64,000 bases of DNA from Algoriphagus aquimarinus (lineage in GTDB: Bacteria > Bacteroidota > Bacteroidia > Cytophagales > Cyclobacteriaceae), in assembly GCF_007997215.1 (NCBI RefSeq), contig NZ_VORW01000018.1, positions 1-64,000 of the forward strand, written 5' to 3'. The notes under the pieces are model-generated. The model saw only the letters and a program-made list of their open reading frames with translations, searched no databases and had not been told where the DNA came from. The position numbers and the translations under genes were made by a program. This document shows positions 54,482-63,100 of the stretch, in pieces. Positions within the stretch are counted from its first letter, which is position 1; each line of letters opens with the position of its first letter.

Positions 54482-55348
54482 CTACAGCAGTGGCAAAACC
54501 TGCTTCAATGCCGGATTGCGATTCTCTCCTTTCCAGATAGCAGAAAGCTCCGTGAACTGCAAAATATTCGGAATCTCCATAAATCGCACATTCAATTCAT
54601 ATCCTTCCTTCAAGGAAGTAGGAACTATCGCCACGCCCATCCCATTTTCTACCAACTTGAAGATCGTCAGCGCATGAACGGACTTATGCCTGATCTTGGG
54701 AGAAAAGCCTGCATCTCGACAAATACCAATGATCTGCTCGTAATAGAGATTGCTGTAATCAGAGGAAAAAAGTACAAATGACTCATCCTTAAACTGATTT
54801 ACCGAAATAAAATCTCGTTCCTGAAGCGGATGATTTTTTGGCACTACCAGCGAAAAACTATCTCTCAGAACAACCTTCATTTCGAGATCACTTGGCACAG
54901 AAGCCAACCGTACAAACCCCAAATCCAACTTGTCCTTTTCGATCATTTCCACCTGAACAGAATTGCTCAACTCTTCCAAACTAGTGCTGATCAAAGGCTG
55001 ATCTGCATTCAACTTGGCTAGTAAATCCGGTAAAACCTGATTGGAAGCAGAGCCTAAAAACCCAATTCTCAGCTCCCCGATTTTCCCTGCGGCAATCAAT
55101 TTTAATTGGCTTCTCGTGAGATCCAGATGATTTAGAACGAAGTCAACTTCATTTTTGAAAAATGATCCTGCAGCTGTGAGCTCCACATGCTTTTGATCAC
55201 GTTCAAAGAGTTTCACCTCCAGCATTTCCTCCAGGTTCTTAATTTGTCTACTCAAACCTGGTTGGGAAATAAATAGTCGCTCGGCTGCCTTTCGGAAATT
55301 CAACTCCTCAGCAACTGCTTTGAAATAACTTAAATGTCTTAATTCCAT
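54482..55348 (-). CDS. LysR-family regulator divergent from hutH
   Basis: 288 residues. The N-terminal LysR HTH (MELRHLSYFKAVAEELNFRKAAERLFISQPGLSRQIKNLEE) is followed by an effector-binding domain. It is divergent from hutH with about 100 bases between start codons, the classic LysR arrangement, so it is likely to control the hut genes. Histidine utilisation in well-studied bacteria uses HutC or HutP instead, so this is a different control type. A TATCAA/TTGATA inverted repeat lies in the shared region. Confidence 0.9.
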   Translation of the reverse strand: MELRHLSYFKAVAEELNFRKAAERLFISQPGLSRQIKNLEEMLEVKLFERDQKHVELTAAGSFFKNEVDFVLNHLDLTRSQLKLIAAGKIGELRIGFLGSASNQVLPDLLAKLNADQPLISTSLEELSNSVQVEMIEKDKLDLGFVRLASVPSDLEMKVVLRDSFSLVVPKNHPLQERDFISVNQFKDESFVLFSSDYSNLYYEQIIGICRDAGFSPKIRHKSVHALTIFKLVENGMGVAIVPTSLKEGYELNVRFMEIPNILQFTELSAIWKGENRNPALKQVLPLL

Positions 55349-55361
55349 GATGCCTTAAAGG

Positions 55362-55385
55362 TATCAAATCATGACATAATTGATA
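55362..55385. promoter_or_regulatory. Candidate LysR-type operator of the hut operon
   Basis: TATCAA (55362-55367) and TTGATA (55380-55385) are perfect inverted arms 12 bases apart in the divergent region. LysR sites are often such T-N11-A dyads. It is near the LysR gene's own start and upstream of the hutH -7 box. Confidence 0.5.
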
Positions 55386-55409
55386 TCAAAACTTATCATT
55401 AATGCTAGG

Positions 55410-55417
55410 TACCTTTG
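55410..55417 (+). promoter_or_regulatory. -7 element (TACCTTTG) of hutH
   Basis: An exact TAnnTTTG lies 31 bases upstream of the hutH ATG at 55449. No TTG lies at the usual -33 distance, which fits a promoter that needs an activator such as the divergent LysR protein. Confidence 0.5.
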
Positions 55418-55448
55418 GCAAGACCCTAGAATTGAGACCCAAATAGTT

Positions 55449-57014
55449 ATGAATACTTTCCAATACGGCCAAGACCAACTGACAGTAGGCACAGCTTTGC
55501 AACTCGCTAGAAAAGAGATCAAAGGAGCATTAAGCCCTGAGACTCGTGACAAAGTCCAAGCATCTGCGGTAGCTGTGGCTAACATTGCCAAAGGTGAAAA
55601 AGCTGTATATGGAATTAACACGGGTTTCGGCCCACTATGTACCAGCAAAATTTCAGCTGCTGACACGCAGACTTTGCAGGAAAACCTCTTAAAAAGTCAC
55701 GCTGTTGGTTTGGGTGAGCCAGTTCCTATAGAAATCTCCAAACTGATGCTGGTGCTGAAACTTCAGGCTTTGGCTCAGGGATTTTCGGGGATTAAATTGG
55801 AGACCCTAGAGAGAATGGGTTGGATGCTCGAGAATGACGTCATACCTGTCGTTCCAATCCAAGGCTCAGTGGGTGCATCTGGAGATTTGGCCCCACTCTC
55901 CCATTTATTTTTGCCACTACTAGGTTCAGGAAAAGTACATTTCGAGGGAGAAATTCATCGCACCTCAATTGTATTTGAAAAGCTGGGAATATCACCTCTT
56001 TCTCTCGGACCAAAAGAAGGTCTGGCGCTAATCAACGGCACCCAATTTATGGCTGCCTACGGAGTGAAAGTCGTGGACCGCTTGCATAATTTGCTCGTCC
56101 ACGCAGATATCACTGGAGCTATGATGATCGAAGGCTTAATGGGTTCGATCAAACCTTTCTCTCCTGAATTGCATCAATTGAGGCCATTTGCAGGAAATAA
56201 ACATGTAGCGCAGACTATTCTGAATTTGCTACATGGTTCGGAAATAGTCAATTCGCATTTGAATTGTGCCAGGGTTCAGGATCCGTATTCTTTACGCTGC
56301 ATGCCACAGGTTCACGGCGCTTCCCGAAATGCCTGGCTTCACCTGAAAGATGCCATCGAAACTGAGATCAATTCCGTAACCGACAATCCCGTTGTGTTCA
56401 GCGAAGATCACACGATTTCCGGAGGTAGTTTCCATGGACAGCCAATCGCGTTGCCCTTAGATTATGCCTGCCTTGCTGCTTCGGAATTGGGAAACATTTC
56501 AGATAGACGAATCTATCTTTCTCTTGGAGGAGATACTCCAGGAGTGCCAAAATTGCTGATGAAAGAAACTGGTCTCAACTCAGGTTTGATGATTCCACAA
56601 TACACTACAGCTGCTTTGGCTTCGGAAAATAAAGGACTTTGCTTTCCTGCTTCTGCAGACAGCATTCCAACGTCACTTGGTCAGGAAGATCACGTGAGTA
56701 TGGGTTCGATTGGTGCAAGAAAAGCTTTGCAAGTCATTGGGAATGTGGAGAAAATCTTAGGAATTGAGTTGTTTTATGCTGCCCAGGCGATGGATTTCCA
56801 TGCTCCTCTGAAATCTGGAAAGGTAATGACAGCTATTCATGCCCATGTAAGAAAAAGCATCACGCCTGTCATCAATGATCGAGTGATGACTGAAGACATG
56901 GAAGCGTCAATCGAGATGATACAAAGTGGTGAGTTGATCGAAATCGCAAATCAAGTAGCCAAAGAGGAAGGTTTACAATACCAGACCGAATGGAGTGAGC
57001 TTTTTAGTGTTTAG
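55449..57014 (+). CDS. hutH: Histidine ammonia-lyase
   Basis: 521 residues from the ATG at 55449; the frame opens earlier (55380) in the regulatory region, which I reject. It turns histidine into urocanate and ammonia. The MIO prosthetic group forms from the Ala-Ser-Gly in GSVGASGDLAPLSH. VYGINTGFGPLC, LINGTQFMAAYG and the GSFHGQPIA segment are typical. First gene of the hut operon, under the divergent LysR regulator. Confidence 0.97.
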   Translation: MNTFQYGQDQLTVGTALQLARKEIKGALSPETRDKVQASAVAVANIAKGEKAVYGINTGFGPLCTSKISAADTQTLQENLLKSHAVGLGEPVPIEISKLMLVLKLQALAQGFSGIKLETLERMGWMLENDVIPVVPIQGSVGASGDLAPLSHLFLPLLGSGKVHFEGEIHRTSIVFEKLGISPLSLGPKEGLALINGTQFMAAYGVKVVDRLHNLLVHADITGAMMIEGLMGSIKPFSPELHQLRPFAGNKHVAQTILNLLHGSEIVNSHLNCARVQDPYSLRCMPQVHGASRNAWLHLKDAIETEINSVTDNPVVFSEDHTISGGSFHGQPIALPLDYACLAASELGNISDRRIYLSLGGDTPGVPKLLMKETGLNSGLMIPQYTTAALASENKGLCFPASADSIPTSLGQEDHVSMGSIGARKALQVIGNVEKILGIELFYAAQAMDFHAPLKSGKVMTAIHAHVRKSITPVINDRVMTEDMEASIEMIQSGELIEIANQVAKEEGLQYQTEWSELFSV

Positions 57015-57086
57015 GTCATTCAGTTGAAAGCTCAATAAATTGTACTTCAATATTCTTTTCCAAAATCAATCCTACACTAACTAATC

Positions 57087-58319
57087 ATGTATAAACTAAT
57101 CGGCCCAATTACCCAGCTACTCACGCTTGATAAAGTCCCACTAAAGGGAGCGTTGAAAGATGAGCAATTGGAAATTCTGGAAAATGCAGGGATTCTGATT
57201 GAAGATGAAAAGATTCTGGAAGTTGGCAATTACAATGATTTGTTGGCAAAAGCACAAACTTTAAATACCGAGGTAATTGAGTTGAAAGGAGATTTTGTAG
57301 CTCTCCCCGGATGGATAGATTGTCATACACATATTTGTTTTGGAGGAAGTCGGGCACAGGATTTTGCAATGCGAAATGCAGGGAAATCCTATTTGGAAAT
57401 CGCCGAAGCCGGTGGCGGAATTTGGGATACCGTTATTCAAACCAGAAATTTAAGCCAGGAAAAACTTGCAGAAAGAACCGTTACAAATGCAAATCGACAT
57501 CTCAGCGAAGGAGTTACCACCATTGAAGTGAAAAGCGGCTACGGGCTAACTGTAGCTGAAGAAATCAAAATGCTTCGCGCAATACAAGAAGCAAATTCAG
57601 AAACCAAAGCTGATCTGATCCCAACTTGCCTAGCTGCTCACATGAAACCGAGAGATTTCGAAGGCTCCAAAGAAGCATATCTTCAGGAAATCAGCGAACA
57701 TTTATTTCCTATTCTGAAGTCAGAAAATCTCGCGAATCGCATAGATTCATTTATTGAGCAGAGTGCATTTTCACCTAAAGAAATTGAAAGCTATTATCAA
57801 AAAGCAAGCGATTTAGGCTTTGACCTCACCGTACATGCTGATCAATTCACAACCGGAGGCTCTGAGGTTGCAGTGAAATTCGCTGCAAAATCAGCGGATC
57901 ATCTAGAAGCATCTACTGCAAAGGAAATAGCCCTTTTGGCAAAATCAGACACAGTGGCAGTAGCTCTTCCAGGAGCGTCAATTGGCTTAGGCTGTGCATT
58001 TACACCTGCCAGAAAAATTCTAGATCAGGGAGGTTCTTTGGCAATTGGAAGCGATTGGAATCCTGGTTCTGCCCCAATGGGTGATCTGATAACACAAGCT
58101 TCTATTTTGGCAACCTTTGAGAAGTTAAGTACAGTTGAAGTATTAGCTGCGCTGACTTTCCGCGCCGCGGCTGCTCTGGGATTAGAAGATCGAGGAAAAT
58201 TGAAAGCTGGATTATTAGCTGACTTCAATCTATTCTCAACGCATGATTTTAGAGAGATTCTGTATCATCAAGGCAAACTTAAACCTGAGCAGGTCTGGAA
58301 AAAAGGGAATAAGATTTAA
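57087..58319 (+). CDS. hutI: Imidazolonepropionase
   Basis: 410 residues, an amidohydrolase with a metal site in GWIDCHTHICFGGSR and later HADQF, and the strand AIGSDWNPGS. It opens the imidazolone ring to formiminoglutamate, step three of histidine breakdown. It follows hutH by 72 bases. Confidence 0.96.
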   Translation: MYKLIGPITQLLTLDKVPLKGALKDEQLEILENAGILIEDEKILEVGNYNDLLAKAQTLNTEVIELKGDFVALPGWIDCHTHICFGGSRAQDFAMRNAGKSYLEIAEAGGGIWDTVIQTRNLSQEKLAERTVTNANRHLSEGVTTIEVKSGYGLTVAEEIKMLRAIQEANSETKADLIPTCLAAHMKPRDFEGSKEAYLQEISEHLFPILKSENLANRIDSFIEQSAFSPKEIESYYQKASDLGFDLTVHADQFTTGGSEVAVKFAAKSADHLEASTAKEIALLAKSDTVAVALPGASIGLGCAFTPARKILDQGGSLAIGSDWNPGSAPMGDLITQASILATFEKLSTVEVLAALTFRAAAALGLEDRGKLKAGLLADFNLFSTHDFREILYHQGKLKPEQVWKKGNKI

Positions 58320-58421
58320 GACAATAGACTTAAGACATTAGATCCAAGAGGTAAGAATCAAACAATGACGCACGAGGTTCAAATCCAACTCGTAAATCCC
58401 AAATCGTAATTCGTAATTCCA
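58320..58421. repeat. Dispersed repeat immediately before hutU
   Basis: Positions 58389-58416 are identical over 28 bases to the copy right of the four-helix-bundle gene (7699-7726); similarity begins already at about 58371. The repeat ends five bases before the hutU ATG, so it makes up most of the hutI-hutU gap. An imperfect AT-rich segment with repeated 'ttaagac' words precedes it. Confidence 0.8.
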
Positions 58422-60425
58422 ATGGTCTTCCAACAGCAAATATCCCAAGGCATTCCCACTTCACTTCCCTTAAAAAAAGAGCGTGACACTTCACTAAGTC
58501 ATGCTCCAAAGCGAAAGGATCTTTTGAGTCATGAAGAAAAGAAACTTGCTCTGAGAAACGCCTTACGCTATTTCCCTGCAGAACGGCATGCTGAATTGGC
58601 TTCCGAATTCTTGGCTGAACTGAAAGAATTTGGCAGGATTTACATGTATAGATTCCAGCCTGAATACTCCATATATGCAAGACCAATTCAGGAATATCCC
58701 GCGAAATGTCAGCAGGCAGCAGCAATCATGTTGATGATTCAAAACAACTTGGATCCAGCCCTCGCACAACACCCTGAAGAATTGATTACTTACGGCGGAA
58801 ATGGAGCAGTTTTCCAGAACTGGGCTCAATACCTTTTGGTGATGAAGTATTTGTCTGAAATGACAGAAAATCAAACGCTGCACATTTATTCTGGTCACCC
58901 AATGGGGCTTTTCCCATCTTCTCCAGAAGCACCCCGCGTGGTAGTTACGAACGGAATGATGATTCCAAATTATTCCAAGCCCGATGATTGGGAGAAATTC
59001 AATGCGCTTGGGGTAACACAATACGGACAGATGACCGCAGGTTCGTTTATGTACATTGGACCGCAAGGAATTGTTCATGGAACAACGATAACGGTGATGA
59101 ATGCTTTCCGCAAGAAATTAAAAGCGGGAGAAAAGCCTGCCGGGAAAATCTTTTTGACGGCAGGTCTTGGAGGAATGAGTGGAGCACAACCAAAAGCGGG
59201 AAATATCGCAGGTTGCATTACCATCTGCGCTGAAGTAAATCCTGCTGCAGCAAGAAAACGACACGAGCAAGGTTGGGTGGATGAATTAATCGAAAATCTT
59301 GATGAATTAGTCTTTCGAACTCAACTCGCAAAACGAAACAAAGAAGTAGTCTCTATCGCTTACATTGGAAATATCGTAGATGTTTGGGAGCGTTTTGATA
59401 AGGAAAATATTTTCATAGAATTAGGCTCAGATCAGACCTCACTTCACAATCCTTGGTCTGGTGGATATTATCCTGTTGGACTATCCTTTGAGGAATCCAA
59501 CCAGCTGATGGCGGAGAAACCAGAGGTATTCAAAGCAAAAGTTCAAGAAACACTTCGTCGTCATGCGGATTCCATCAATAGGCATGTAGTGAAAGGAACT
59601 TACTTTTTCGATTATGGGAATGCCTTTTTGCTGGAAGCGTCGCGAGCTGGAGCCGATGTATTGGCTGAAAACGGAATCGACTTCCGCTACCCATCTTACG
59701 TGCAAGATATATTGGGACCTATGTGTTTTGACTATGGTTTTGGGCCTTTCCGCTGGGTTTGTACCTCTGGGAAAACGGAGGATTTGAGGAAATCAGATCA
59801 GATAGCCGCAAGAGTTTTGAAGGAAATCATGCAGAATTCACCAGCTTCAATCCAACAGCAAATGCAGGATAATATCACTTGGATAGAAGAAGCAGAAAAG
59901 AACAGATTGGTCGTCGGATCACAAGCTCGCATTCTTTATGCTGACGCCGAAGGTCGTGCTAAGATTGCTGAAGCTTTCAACGATGCAATTTCTTCAGGTG
60001 AAATCTCTGCTCCCATCGTACTAGGCCGAGATCATCATGATGTCAGCGGTACGGATTCACCTTACCGCGAGACCAGCAATATCTATGACGGCAGTAAGTT
60101 CACAGCTGATATGGCGATTCACAATGTGATCGGCGACAGTTTCAGAGGTGCAACCTGGGTTTCAATTCACAATGGTGGCGGTGTAGGCTGGGGAGAAGTG
60201 ATGAATGGAGGTTTTGGGATGCTCCTTGATGGAAGTAAAGAAGCTGAAAGAAAGCTACAATCCATGCTTTTCTACGACGTAAATAATGGAATTGCCAGAC
60301 GTGCTTGGGCAAGAAATTCAGGCTCTTTGGAAGCTATTCAGCGGGAAATGGACCGTAGTCCTGGATTGAAAGTAACCATCCCTAATTTGGTTGATGAGGA
60401 TATTCTGGGATCAATTGTATTCTAA
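58422..60425 (+). CDS. hutU: Urocanate hydratase
   Basis: 667 residues, longer than the roughly 550-residue proteobacterial enzyme but matching the longer form of Bacteroidota. It adds water to urocanate using NAD+ as electrophile. Family segments are YGGNGAVFQNWAQYLL, LHIYSGHPMGLFPS, LTAGLGGMSGAQPKA, ITICAEVNP and GRDHHDVSGTDSPYRET. The start codon follows the dispersed repeat by five bases, leaving no recognisable ribosome-binding site. Third enzyme-coding gene of the hut operon. Confidence 0.96.
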   Translation: MVFQQQISQGIPTSLPLKKERDTSLSHAPKRKDLLSHEEKKLALRNALRYFPAERHAELASEFLAELKEFGRIYMYRFQPEYSIYARPIQEYPAKCQQAAAIMLMIQNNLDPALAQHPEELITYGGNGAVFQNWAQYLLVMKYLSEMTENQTLHIYSGHPMGLFPSSPEAPRVVVTNGMMIPNYSKPDDWEKFNALGVTQYGQMTAGSFMYIGPQGIVHGTTITVMNAFRKKLKAGEKPAGKIFLTAGLGGMSGAQPKAGNIAGCITICAEVNPAAARKRHEQGWVDELIENLDELVFRTQLAKRNKEVVSIAYIGNIVDVWERFDKENIFIELGSDQTSLHNPWSGGYYPVGLSFEESNQLMAEKPEVFKAKVQETLRRHADSINRHVVKGTYFFDYGNAFLLEASRAGADVLAENGIDFRYPSYVQDILGPMCFDYGFGPFRWVCTSGKTEDLRKSDQIAARVLKEIMQNSPASIQQQMQDNITWIEEAEKNRLVVGSQARILYADAEGRAKIAEAFNDAISSGEISAPIVLGRDHHDVSGTDSPYRETSNIYDGSKFTADMAIHNVIGDSFRGATWVSIHNGGGVGWGEVMNGGFGMLLDGSKEAERKLQSMLFYDVNNGIARRAWARNSGSLEAIQREMDRSPGLKVTIPNLVDEDILGSIVF

Positions 60426-60481
60426 GAAGTAGTGACAAATCATGCCAATCAAAATTTAATTGAAGCCACTCATTAGGAAAA

Positions 60482-60510
60482 AGGTGATTCCACTTATTGT
60501 TAAATCACCT
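60482..60510. repeat. Inverted repeat between hutU and hutG
   Basis: AGGTGATT and AATCACCT are perfect eight-base arms with a thirteen-base loop, 57 bases past the hutU stop. A T-run follows 14 bases later rather than directly, so it may be a weak terminator or a processing site. The 198-base gap otherwise holds nothing I recognise. Confidence 0.45.
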
Positions 60511-60623
60511 AAAACTAAAACCTTTTTTTGAATCATACCTAAAAACCAAATACATTGGTCGGGATTACAAAAATATCAGTAAGCAATTTTTAAGGTAGTT
60601 TAAAAGTAAATTATAAACCCACC

Positions 60624-61589
60624 ATGCTCCATCAAAACCCGAATCCTTCACTTTGGTCAGGTAGAAAATCTGAAACAATCGAATATTGGCACCAGGCTGC
60701 TATCTCAGTAAAAGACCTTAAGGTGGATCAAACTCAAGAGTATCCTAAAGTCGGTATTCTAGGATATGCAGGTGAAGAGGGAGTCAAAAGAAATCAGGGC
60801 AGATTGGGTACTGCAGAAGGACCAAATGCAATAAGAAAAAGCCTTGGAAGTTTGGCTTTTCACTTGCCTGACACAAGCAGAATCTTTGATTATGGGGACG
60901 TTTATACAGAAAATTCTGATTTAGAATCAAGCCACGAACTAATTACTGACACTGTTTTCAATCTTCTGGAAACGAAGCATTTTCCTATCCTTTTGGGTGG
61001 GGGGCATGATTTGGCCTTGGCACATGGACGAGGAATCTATAAGTATCTAGCTTCCAAAAACCAGACTCTTGGCATAATTAATATGGATGCGCACTTTGAT
61101 TTGCGCCCGACCATCGATGGAAAAGGACACTCTGGGTCGCCATTTCTCCAACTGGCTCAGGAAAACCCAGACACATTTAAATATCTATGCTTAGGAGTAC
61201 AGCGGTCCGTAAATCCAAAATCACTTTTTGAAACCGCGGATAAAGTTGGTGCTAAATGGATGGTCATGGAAGATTTCAGAATGAATAACTGGGAAGTAAT
61301 TCAGGAAAAAATCCTCTGGTTCTTAGACTCTGTGGACAAAATCTACCTTAGCGTAGATATGGATGGTTTTTCGTCAGCATTTGCCCCTGGAGTTTCAGCG
61401 CCATCACCTATGGGATTCAGACCTGAATTTGCGTTCAAAGTATTTGAATTACTTTCTTCCAGCAAAAAGCTCATTTCTCTAGACGTGGTAGAACTCAATC
61501 CTGCCTTCGACCACGATCAGGCTACGGCTAGACTGGCAGCGAGATGCGCTGAATATGTAGCTAGGAAGGTACTAAGAACCAGCCCTTAA
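60624..61589 (+). CDS. hutG: Formimidoylglutamase
   Basis: 321 residues of the arginase/ureohydrolase fold. The manganese-binding motifs GGGHDLALAHG, NMDAHFDLRP and LSVDMDGF are present. It cleaves formiminoglutamate to glutamate and formamide, completing the pathway to glutamate. Its 198-base upstream gap suggests a separate promoter or processing site. No HutF or HutD is nearby. Confidence 0.94.
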   Translation: MLHQNPNPSLWSGRKSETIEYWHQAAISVKDLKVDQTQEYPKVGILGYAGEEGVKRNQGRLGTAEGPNAIRKSLGSLAFHLPDTSRIFDYGDVYTENSDLESSHELITDTVFNLLETKHFPILLGGGHDLALAHGRGIYKYLASKNQTLGIINMDAHFDLRPTIDGKGHSGSPFLQLAQENPDTFKYLCLGVQRSVNPKSLFETADKVGAKWMVMEDFRMNNWEVIQEKILWFLDSVDKIYLSVDMDGFSSAFAPGVSAPSPMGFRPEFAFKVFELLSSSKKLISLDVVELNPAFDHDQATARLAARCAEYVARKVLRTSP

Positions 61590-61627
61590 AATTATCCTGA
61601 AAACAATTCAGAAAGAATTACCTCCTT

Positions 61628-61983
61628 ATGAAGATTTCAAAAACCTACTTTTTAATAACCCTTACTTTTTCGTTTTTCAGTTGTAAGCCTATTGAAGAAG
61701 AATCTGGAATCCCCAATTTCAATATTACTGACCAGAACATTTCAGAATTTGACGAGGCAATTTCTTCGATTAGTTTATTCCTCTGAAAAACAATAATGAT
61801 TCTCCTGTCAACCTTAATTGCAGTGTTTGGAATCTCACGGTCACGGCAAATTATTTTGTCTATTCGACCATTTGCAATCCCGAAGCTAAAATCCATCTTT
61901 TTGACCTTAAAGGGAATTACATTAAATCCCTAAGTAAAAATGGAAATGACCCCGAGGAATATCAAGTGAAAATGAAGGATTAG
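61628..61983 (+). pseudogene. Frameshifted 6-bladed beta-propeller lipoprotein remnant
   Basis: The first frame (61628-61786, 52 residues) has a lipoprotein signal with lipobox FSFFSC and then DEAISSISL. A second frame, entered near 61780, continues PLKNNNDSP and later PEAKIHLFDLKGNYIKSLSK, NGNDPEEYQVKM, stopping at 61983. Joined, they read SSISL-PLKNNND...HLFDLKGNYIKSL...GNDPEEY, the N-terminal pattern of the secreted 6-bladed beta-propeller lipoproteins of Bacteroidota. The gene is frameshifted once and lacks roughly the last 250-300 residues, so it is a remnant. Confidence 0.7.
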
Positions 61984-62054
61984 AGAGTCGCCTTTTTGAA
62001 GGCTTCTGCTTGATAAAGCAAGAAACACCTGGCTAGCCCCAGAATTTTAGTCAA

Positions 62055-63071
62055 TTACTGAATTGTTTTCACTTTCACGAATTCCTCTTTATTTTCTATA
62101 ATTTCTATAGAATTAACGAGCATTCGACCCATCCCATCCCATTGTACCTTCATCTCATCTCCAGTTTGTAATTTGATGCCAACACCGAAACTAAAAGCAC
62201 CTGTACCATAAAAATGTACATGACACTGTAGCGGCTGGCGATGGTCAGGATATTTAAAATGATGATATTCCAAATTAGCCAAAGTATGAGCCATGTTGGT
62301 TTCACCAGTTTTTATGTCTGCTGACCACAATATCTCTTCCTTTCGGGAAACTGTTACCACTCCATTTAGATCGGAAAAATCATCTGTAAGTACAAGTTCA
62401 GGACCGATAGAGCAATTGCGCAACTTGGAAGGAGCCAGGTAGAGATAATTCTTCTTTTCCATCACATGGTCTGAGAACTCATTACCGGTGGTGAATCCGA
62501 TACGTACCGGTTGACCAGTTCTGTCCACAATATAAACACCGGCTATCTCAGGCTCTTCTCCCCCGTCATTTCCAAAATCGGGAACTTGCAATGCCTCACC
62601 GTGTGCTTTCAAAATAGCTCCCGTCCCTTTGTAAAACCATTCAGGCTGGACACCAATCTCACCTTCAGCGGGCTTTCCACCCTCCACACCCCATTGATAG
62701 ACTTTCATACTGTCAGTCAATGTATTTCCTTCATCAGACTGATGCATCACCTGTCTATTCATGGCGCTGCTGTGATGAGTCAACCCTGTGCCCGAAACGA
62801 TGCAATTGGAAACTGTATCTGGGTTGTCGAATGATGGTAATAACTTCCAATCACTTTTTCCAAAATAGACCATATCGTAGTCCAACTTCTCAGTTGAAAG
62901 CTGTTGCTCTAAAAGTGCATGAATCGAGACCCCAGAGTCTAGTGCCTTTAATGCCAACTGAAATATGGAAGTGAACTCATCTACCAAAATCAGATAAGGT
63001 TCAGAGACTACTGCTATTTTCCTGCCTTTACTTTGATAGGAAATCTGTACTAATCTGGTCTTGTCTTTCAT
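62055..63071 (-). CDS. AraD1/FAH-family sugar-acid dehydratase-like protein
   Basis: 338 residues from the ATG at 63071, since the longer frame (63122) would overlap the upstream gene. The chain has the fumarylacetoacetate-hydrolase fold, with SGTGLTHHSSA, PEWFYKGTGAIL, GGEEPEIAGVYIVD, and the C-terminal GAFSFGVGIKLQTGDEM. It matches the AraD1/GguC group, whose characterised members are 2-keto-3-deoxy-L-arabonate dehydratases. The substrate is inferred. It follows the Fe-S dehydrogenase fragment by 29 bases, so the two form an operon that probably extends outside the window. Confidence 0.82.
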   Translation of the reverse strand: MKDKTRLVQISYQSKGRKIAVVSEPYLILVDEFTSIFQLALKALDSGVSIHALLEQQLSTEKLDYDMVYFGKSDWKLLPSFDNPDTVSNCIVSGTGLTHHSSAMNRQVMHQSDEGNTLTDSMKVYQWGVEGGKPAEGEIGVQPEWFYKGTGAILKAHGEALQVPDFGNDGGEEPEIAGVYIVDRTGQPVRIGFTTGNEFSDHVMEKKNYLYLAPSKLRNCSIGPELVLTDDFSDLNGVVTVSRKEEILWSADIKTGETNMAHTLANLEYHHFKYPDHRQPLQCHVHFYGTGAFSFGVGIKLQTGDEMKVQWDGMGRMLVNSIEIIENKEEFVKVKTIQ

Positions 63072-63100
63072 TTTCTTTTTGGTTATAAATGGGTTCTTAC

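Noticed and set aside
61645-61896. Minus-strand open frame of 83 residues
   Set aside because: It is antisense to the lipoprotein remnant, whose plus-strand frames carry family motifs and a lipobox.
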